DNA of 46,768 bases from NCBI GenBank assembly GCA_015488775.1, contig WFNF01000038.1, positions 1-46,768 of the forward strand. Reading direction: 5' to 3'. The stretch comes from Helicobacteraceae bacterium (GTDB taxonomy: Bacteria > Campylobacterota > Campylobacteria > Campylobacterales > Sulfurimonadaceae). This document shows positions 42,281 to 46,768 of this stretch, piece by piece (positions within the stretch are counted from its first letter, which is position 1; each line of letters starts with the position of its first letter). The translations under genes and the position numbers were made by a program. A model generated the notes under the pieces. That model did no database searches. It was not told the origin of the DNA and saw only the letters and a list, made by a program, of their open reading frames with translations.

Positions 42281-43140
42281 GCTCGCCCCTTTTTTATTGC
42301 ATTATGCTTATATCGCGAGAAATATTTAGATAAATCAAAATCAATAGATGAAAATGCTTCTTCAACAGAAATCTCAAGTATTGACTTACTATATGTATAT
42401 GAGTCATTTCCATTTTGATAAAACCTTCCATAAGGATCAAGCATTATGTACGAGTTTGTCATATCATCTTTTGACTCTGTATAGATTTTGGAGGATATAC
42501 TTTTATGATTATTCAAAAACGTTTGATACTCTTGATCTGTACAAAACATTTGAATAGTATTCACTGATAATGCTTGAAGCACTTTCCATTTATGTGGTTT
42601 TATTAAGTCAATAAAGTGACCCATAAACTCTGTATTGTTATAAGTATTTACGACCGTATTAATTTTAATAAGTATTTCTGGATGGATTAATCTAAACTTT
42701 TCTATAGAGGCTATCAACTTCGATATTTTCAATGTTTGATGTTTAGTCTCTCTACCAATAAGTACATTTGTCTTACTTTCTAAACTGTCTATGCTTACTG
42801 CAAAAATAGAGATGTACTTTGCATTCTCTTCAATAAAAGTGGTTGTAAGTTTTGAAGCATTAGTTATTAATGATATTTTGAATCCTATACGATATGCGCG
42901 TCTAATTATGTAGCTAAGATTTTTAGATAACGTAGGTTCGCCACCGGCAAGATTCAATCTAATTAAATACTCTGGATACTTATTTTTAAAATAGCTGTAT
43001 AATTTATCGAGAAAGATGTTAATATCTTTTTTAGATTGTTGTAGCTTCTTTTGATTGGTTCTTTGGTATTTTGCAAAACAGTAACTACAACTATAGTTAC
43101 ACTTCTCGATTATATGCCAATTTATTGTGATCTCTTTCAT
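42274..43140 (-). CDS. prokaryotic viperin (radical SAM ddhNTP synthase)
   Basis: A 288-residue radical SAM enzyme of the viperin family. Viperins convert CTP, GTP or UTP to 3'-deoxy-3',4'-didehydro nucleotides that terminate viral RNA chains. Visible: cluster motif CNYSCSYC (Cys14, 18, 21), LAGGEPTL (~64-71), FAVSIDSLESKTNVLIGR (residues 113-130; the viperin IDS and NVLIGR hallmark), KINTVVN (~159), WKVLQAL (~185), DQEYQTFLNNHKS, NSYIMLDPYGRFYQ (~229-242), SKSILEISVEEAF. These match human viperin block by block, with no amphipathic N-terminus. ATG has AAGGAG at 6 bases. The substrate nucleotide cannot be read off. Confidence 0.9.
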   Translation of the reverse strand: MKEITINWHIIEKCNYSCSYCFAKYQRTNQKKLQQSKKDINIFLDKLYSYFKNKYPEYLIRLNLAGGEPTLSKNLSYIIRRAYRIGFKISLITNASKLTTTFIEENAKYISIFAVSIDSLESKTNVLIGRETKHQTLKISKLIASIEKFRLIHPEILIKINTVVNTYNNTEFMGHFIDLIKPHKWKVLQALSVNTIQMFCTDQEYQTFLNNHKSISSKIYTESKDDMTNSYIMLDPYGRFYQNGNDSYTYSKSILEISVEEAFSSIDFDLSKYFSRYKHNAIKKGRAC

Positions 43141-43165
43141 GAGAACTCCTTGTAATAGATTAGTG

Positions 43166-43171
43166 TATAAT
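43166..43171 (+). promoter_or_regulatory. -10 element for the ankyrin gene in a divergent promoter
   Basis: TATAAT within GTGTATAATA, 34 bases before the ankyrin gene start. The same bases read on the other strand give TATTATAC, so the 64-bp gap with the pVip gene holds overlapping divergent promoters. Confidence 0.45.
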
Positions 43172-43204
43172 ATAAAATACAGGTTTTATTAGATAGGAAA
43201 TTGG

Positions 43205-45790
43205 ATGGACAAGAAAATTCAAAAAATAAAAACACTATTTGCTAGGTATAGAAAAAACGGCTATTTACTGGACTTTTTGGTTAAAGGTTTAGGTGTAGAA
43301 CAAAAGCAAGTTGAAGTACAGAAACGATATCAAAGATTTGTTAAAGAAGAAAATATTTCCAATCAAGAGTATCACGATACCATGAATACAATGGTTTATG
43401 ACATACTTCATTCTTTCTTTAAAGACAATGACAATAAAGCTTTTATATTTGTCGAAAGATTTATAAAAGAGTATTTCTTCTATATGAATATTTTTAAAAC
43501 AACAAATGAAACTCTACGGTGTTCACAAAAACAACTTGATTTTATTACCATTACTGCTGATTTTATACCTATGCTTAGTATATTAACAGTGGAGTTTGAT
43601 CAGAAAAATATTATAAGAGATATATTGCCTACCGAGCACTTTACATCTATACAAAAACTGTTTATACGAATAGAGCAGTCCTTTAGAATCAAAAACCAAA
43701 AGTTAGATAAATTATTATTTGAAATATTAAATCAAGATTCTGTGAAAGATACTGGATATGACACAATATTAAAAGACATAAACAATTGGTTGTCGGGTGA
43801 ACATGTGCCAGATAATAGACATATCTTAATGATTGTAAGTGAGTTAGCTTTACATTCCAAAGAATTTGATGAGAATGAGTTGCTTATCTATTTTAAGCTA
43901 TCAAAGGTTATTCAGAATACATATAATAGAGCAGTACATTATTTTGGAAAAGAGCTTACTCAGCTATTAATTGAACATTTTGTTTTTTTAATTGAATTAC
44001 TTCCCTATCATAATATTTGTCCAACAGTTGGAGAGTTTGAAAGAAGAGTAAATAATAAGTATCCTCATGCAGGAAAAGATTTTATTTCTAGGTACAGTAA
44101 CATGTACTTATATGTGACTTTTGATCTATATACAATCATCACAGAGTCTATACGTAAAAAAGAGGATTATTATGATTCAACTCAGAAACAAAGATATCTT
44201 AAACTTATTAAAGAAAATTATAAATATCTAGAGATCTTATATAAAATAGAGCAAGAGGTGTTTTTCCAAGAGATACATACAATTTTGCCCATCCGACTAT
44301 TCATGAAACAGATGTCTGTAGATGCACTAAATGATATACATGAATTGCCAAATGTACGCAGTGAGAAATTGGCCTCTATGTATATTTTAACATTACTTGG
44401 AGCAGAAAAAACAGCTGAACAAGAGACATCATTTCTAAAAGAAATAAATCAATTTATAAAGTTATATGACATAGATGAGGATCCCTATATAGCATTTATT
44501 CAAGCAAGATATTATGCTCAAAAAAGAAATTATAAAAAAGCTACAGAGCATTATTTAATTGCTTTGAAATATGGTAAGAATTGTATGGGGGTACACCTTA
44601 AAAGTATCATCAATGAAGGATTAATAGTATCTGCACAGGATACTAGAAAGAAGCAGATAGACCTAATTAATGCTAAAAGTCCATTTACAAAGTTTTATAA
44701 AGAAGCTTATTTATACAAGCTTATTGATTATTTGCCAGATGAATTAAATTTGCATTTTTTAAATGATATGAAAAAGAAATTTGATTTTAAATATAAAAAC
44801 TTATTTCCTAATACAAAGAAAGCAGACCCCAATAAGATGGTACGTAATCTTGGTATTGTTGACACCAAAAAGATTCAAAGAATAAAACCAGACCTAGAAA
44901 GGCCTAATAAACTTATTCGCAAATTGTATACAAACGATCTACCACAATTAATGCATTTTGTAGGTAAGCTTGATTATGACAATGTTATAAAACTGATTTC
45001 AAAAGGTGCAGATGTAAATTATGTAAGAGCCAACGACAACCATACAGTACTTATTGCTCTAGTAGAAGGTACCGTAATAGGGGCACTTCCAAAGGAACGA
45101 AGTACAGAAGAAAATAGATATAAAATAGCTGAGTTGTTAATTCCAGCTATGGAGATTGAAATATTGAATAAAAAACTTGTAAAAAAACAAGAAACGGCAT
45201 TATCATATGCAATAGTCAATGGATACACTGAAATTGTTAAGCTACTAATAGACTATGGAATAGATTTAGAACAAAAAGCCACTTGTGATGAAATGTCAGC
45301 TCTATATCTATGTATTCATTGCATAGGTTTTTCAAATAAAGACAAAATATTTGATTATGAAAACCCTGATTTTCATGTGGTAAATCCATTAGAGTCAAGA
45401 AAAGAGATGAAAAAAATTATAAAGGCGAATGTCTCTCCTGTGACAACTTTTGATGAGGATGTTAAGAAAATGCTAGACATGCAAGAATCTCCCGCATTTC
45501 AAGCTATTCAAGATGAAATCTTAAAGAATGAACTGGAAAAGTACAAAAACAACCAAGAGGCGTACTACCAGATATTTGATTTGGTTTTGCAAGCAGTAAA
45601 GAAAATAGATATTCCACATAGATTCAATATTACCCCTCTTATATTTGCAACCGAATTAAACGAAGTCGAAATAGTTCGTAAACTTTTAGATAAAGGTGCA
45701 AATCCTAATTGGAATACTGATGATTATTATACGGCATTGGATTATGCAGAAAGAAACAAAAACAAAAAGTTAGTGGAACTATTGGAGTAA
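43205..45790 (+). CDS. large helical protein with C-terminal ankyrin repeats
   Basis: An 861-residue soluble protein, starting MDKKIQKIKTLFARYRK with RBS AGGAAAT. Residues ~1-560 are all-helical, including a TPR-like stretch (ASMYILTLLGAEKTAEQE; ARYYAQKRNYKKATEHYLIA). Residues ~580-861 hold ankyrin-type units: DYDNVIKLISKGADVNYVRAN, QETALSYAIVNGYTEIVKLL, TPLIFATELNEVEIVRKLLD and YYTALDYAERNKNKKLVELL. It has no enzymatic motif, signal peptide or membrane segment. It is divergent from the pVip-NYN pair. A scaffold, sensor or anti-phage effector is possible; family unknown. Confidence 0.75.
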   Translation: MDKKIQKIKTLFARYRKNGYLLDFLVKGLGVEQKQVEVQKRYQRFVKEENISNQEYHDTMNTMVYDILHSFFKDNDNKAFIFVERFIKEYFFYMNIFKTTNETLRCSQKQLDFITITADFIPMLSILTVEFDQKNIIRDILPTEHFTSIQKLFIRIEQSFRIKNQKLDKLLFEILNQDSVKDTGYDTILKDINNWLSGEHVPDNRHILMIVSELALHSKEFDENELLIYFKLSKVIQNTYNRAVHYFGKELTQLLIEHFVFLIELLPYHNICPTVGEFERRVNNKYPHAGKDFISRYSNMYLYVTFDLYTIITESIRKKEDYYDSTQKQRYLKLIKENYKYLEILYKIEQEVFFQEIHTILPIRLFMKQMSVDALNDIHELPNVRSEKLASMYILTLLGAEKTAEQETSFLKEINQFIKLYDIDEDPYIAFIQARYYAQKRNYKKATEHYLIALKYGKNCMGVHLKSIINEGLIVSAQDTRKKQIDLINAKSPFTKFYKEAYLYKLIDYLPDELNLHFLNDMKKKFDFKYKNLFPNTKKADPNKMVRNLGIVDTKKIQRIKPDLERPNKLIRKLYTNDLPQLMHFVGKLDYDNVIKLISKGADVNYVRANDNHTVLIALVEGTVIGALPKERSTEENRYKIAELLIPAMEIEILNKKLVKKQETALSYAIVNGYTEIVKLLIDYGIDLEQKATCDEMSALYLCIHCIGFSNKDKIFDYENPDFHVVNPLESRKEMKKIIKANVSPVTTFDEDVKKMLDMQESPAFQAIQDEILKNELEKYKNNQEAYYQIFDLVLQAVKKIDIPHRFNITPLIFATELNEVEIVRKLLDKGANPNWNTDDYYTALDYAERNKNKKLVELLE

Positions 45791-46008
45791 AGATTTATAT
45801 TATAATTTAAGTTACCATTCCATATTTATTTTATACACTACAGAAAGTAAAATTAACTTTATGACTTAATTGTTTTTAGATATAATCTTTTTAAAAATGA
45901 TATGAGTGAATTTGACTTTTTTTAATAAAGTATGATAAGATAAAAAAGCCTTAAAATTACCTAGTATATGGTGGTTTAAAAAAATTATAAAATATAAAAA
46001 GGATGATT

Positions 46009-46434
46009 ATGGAGTGTGAGTTTCCAAGTGTAAATGCAGATAAAAAGCAGATTAAAGAGATATTTGATACGGTAAAAACTATTGCTGTTTTAGGTTTGTC
46101 TCCAGATGAGAGTAAGGCTAGTCATAGGGTTGCTAAATACCTTAAAGAGCATGGTTATAAAATAGTTCCTGTTTATCCTAAAGAGGAAACAATCTTGGGT
46201 GAAAAGGTTTATAGGTCTTTAGCTGAAATACCTTTTGAGGTTGATATGGTTAATATATTTAGAAAACCTAATGCTTTTGATGCTATAGCTGAGGCATCTA
46301 TAGAGCGTGGTGATGTTAAAGTGTTTTGGGGACAAAAAGGTCTTGTTAACAATGAAGCAGCACAAAAAGCAAAAGATGCTGGTATGATAGTTGTGCAAAA
46401 TATGTGCGCAATGGTAGAGCATAGAGAGCTATAG
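46009..46434 (+). CDS. CoA-binding domain protein (YccU-like)
   Basis: A 141-residue protein with a Rossmann CoA-binding fold: TIAVLGLSPDESKASHRVAKYL (~23-44), HGYKIVPVYPKEETILGEKVYRS, DMVNIFRKPN and VFWGQKGLVNNEAAQKAKDAGM. Members bind CoA or a nucleotide; the metabolic role is unclear. The ATG 46009 is preferred (AAGGA at 5 bases); ATG 46003 lies on the RBS itself. A TATAAT (~45891) in the 218-bp gap upstream may be its promoter. Confidence 0.9.
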   Translation: MECEFPSVNADKKQIKEIFDTVKTIAVLGLSPDESKASHRVAKYLKEHGYKIVPVYPKEETILGEKVYRSLAEIPFEVDMVNIFRKPNAFDAIAEASIERGDVKVFWGQKGLVNNEAAQKAKDAGMIVVQNMCAMVEHREL

Positions 46435-46768
46435 TGTTAGAACTTTCAAAAATAGAAGAAGCTTACACTCGCATAAAAGATATTGTAGTAAAAACTCCAT
46501 TTTCTTTTGCTCCAAAGTTATCCCAGATTAGTGGTGCAAATATATACTTAAAAAAAGAAAATTTACAACTGACTGGTGCTTTTAAACTTCGTGGTGCTTT
46601 TAATAAAATTTCAACTTTAAGTGATGAGCAAAAAAAACATGGTGTTATAGCTGCTAGTGCAGGTAATCATGCTCAAGGTGTTGCATACTCTGCTAAACAT
46701 TACAATATAAACAGTGTTATAGTTATGCCTGAATCTACTCCACTTACAAAGGTTAATGGTGTAAAAGA
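46434..46768 (+). CDS. ilvA: threonine dehydratase (start of gene, runs off the window)
   Basis: A GTG at 46434 overlaps the previous TAG by one base (TAGTG). The 111 visible residues have TPFSFAPKLSQISG, YLKKENLQLTGAFKLRGA with the PLP Lys (SFKxRGA appears as AFKLRGA, Lys in TGAFKLRG), SAGNHAQGVAYSA and VIVMPESTPLTKV. These are the fold II PLP motifs of IlvA/TdcB. The 3' end lies beyond the window, so degradative and biosynthetic types cannot be separated. Confidence 0.88.
   Translation, partial: MLELSKIEEAYTRIKDIVVKTPFSFAPKLSQISGANIYLKKENLQLTGAFKLRGAFNKISTLSDEQKKHGVIAASAGNHAQGVAYSAKHYNINSVIVMPESTPLTKVNGVK

Noticed and set aside
42274-43140. Generic MoaA/SPASM-type or pyruvate-formate-lyase-activating radical SAM protein
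   Set aside because: No C-terminal extra Cys cluster; the NVLIGR, WKVLQAL and SYIMLDPYGRF blocks fit viperin specifically.
1-46768. CRISPR arrays, tRNA or rRNA genes
   Set aside because: No regularly spaced direct repeats and no cloverleaf or rRNA-like conserved stretches were seen on reading both strands.

Overview
The window is AT-rich chromosomal DNA from a Campylobacterota (epsilonproteobacterial) cell, most likely Sulfurimonas or a close relative. This rests on gene style: fused NuoCD in a complex I operon without nuoEFG, Aer/CetB-type PAS protein, KDO/LPS genes, lone flgH, TAATG/ATGA gene overlaps and TATAAT-only promoters. The genus is inference. No rRNA, tRNA or CRISPR array was seen.

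1-7.2 kb is an accessory zone: a 5'-truncated gene, a possible CZB-like protein divergent from a PAS energy-taxis protein, a decapitated outer-membrane protein gene, then a cluster of small proteins that look like orphan immunity proteins (Imm11-like, DUF7832-like, SUKH+TPR) with gene relics and two pairs of direct repeats. One repeat is an exact-looking copy of the 3' end of kdsB, so the cluster appears to have grown by recombination at the kdsB tail.

7.2-25.2 kb is mostly housekeeping: kdsB, a TrmN6-like methyltransferase, YkgJ-type protein, TPR lipoprotein, trpC, DUF3943 protein, yqeY, flgH, a transglutaminase-like protein coupled to a FIST-domain hybrid histidine kinase, htpG, and a tight minus-strand operon coaBC - hypothetical - uppS - prepilin peptidase - lptF/G - truA. 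A 150-170 bp inverted-repeat element lies between the kinase and htpG.

25.3-36.5 kb: an IS200/IS605 relic and a minus-strand complex I operon (FAD oxidoreductase, nuoA, B, CD, H, I, J, K, L, M, N). The electron-input module nuoEFG is absent and the NuoCD/NuoA quinone-site residues are atypical. Related ~50 bp AT-rich direct repeats lie on both sides of this block.

36.6-45.8 kb: sbcD-sbcC, then a likely antiviral locus: a prokaryotic viperin (radical SAM, ddhNTP synthase family) overlapping a NYN-LOTUS putative RNase gene, and a divergent 861-residue helical/ankyrin protein sharing a 64-bp promoter region. This is the best candidate for an undescribed system. The window closes with a CoA-binding protein and the start of a threonine dehydratase gene.
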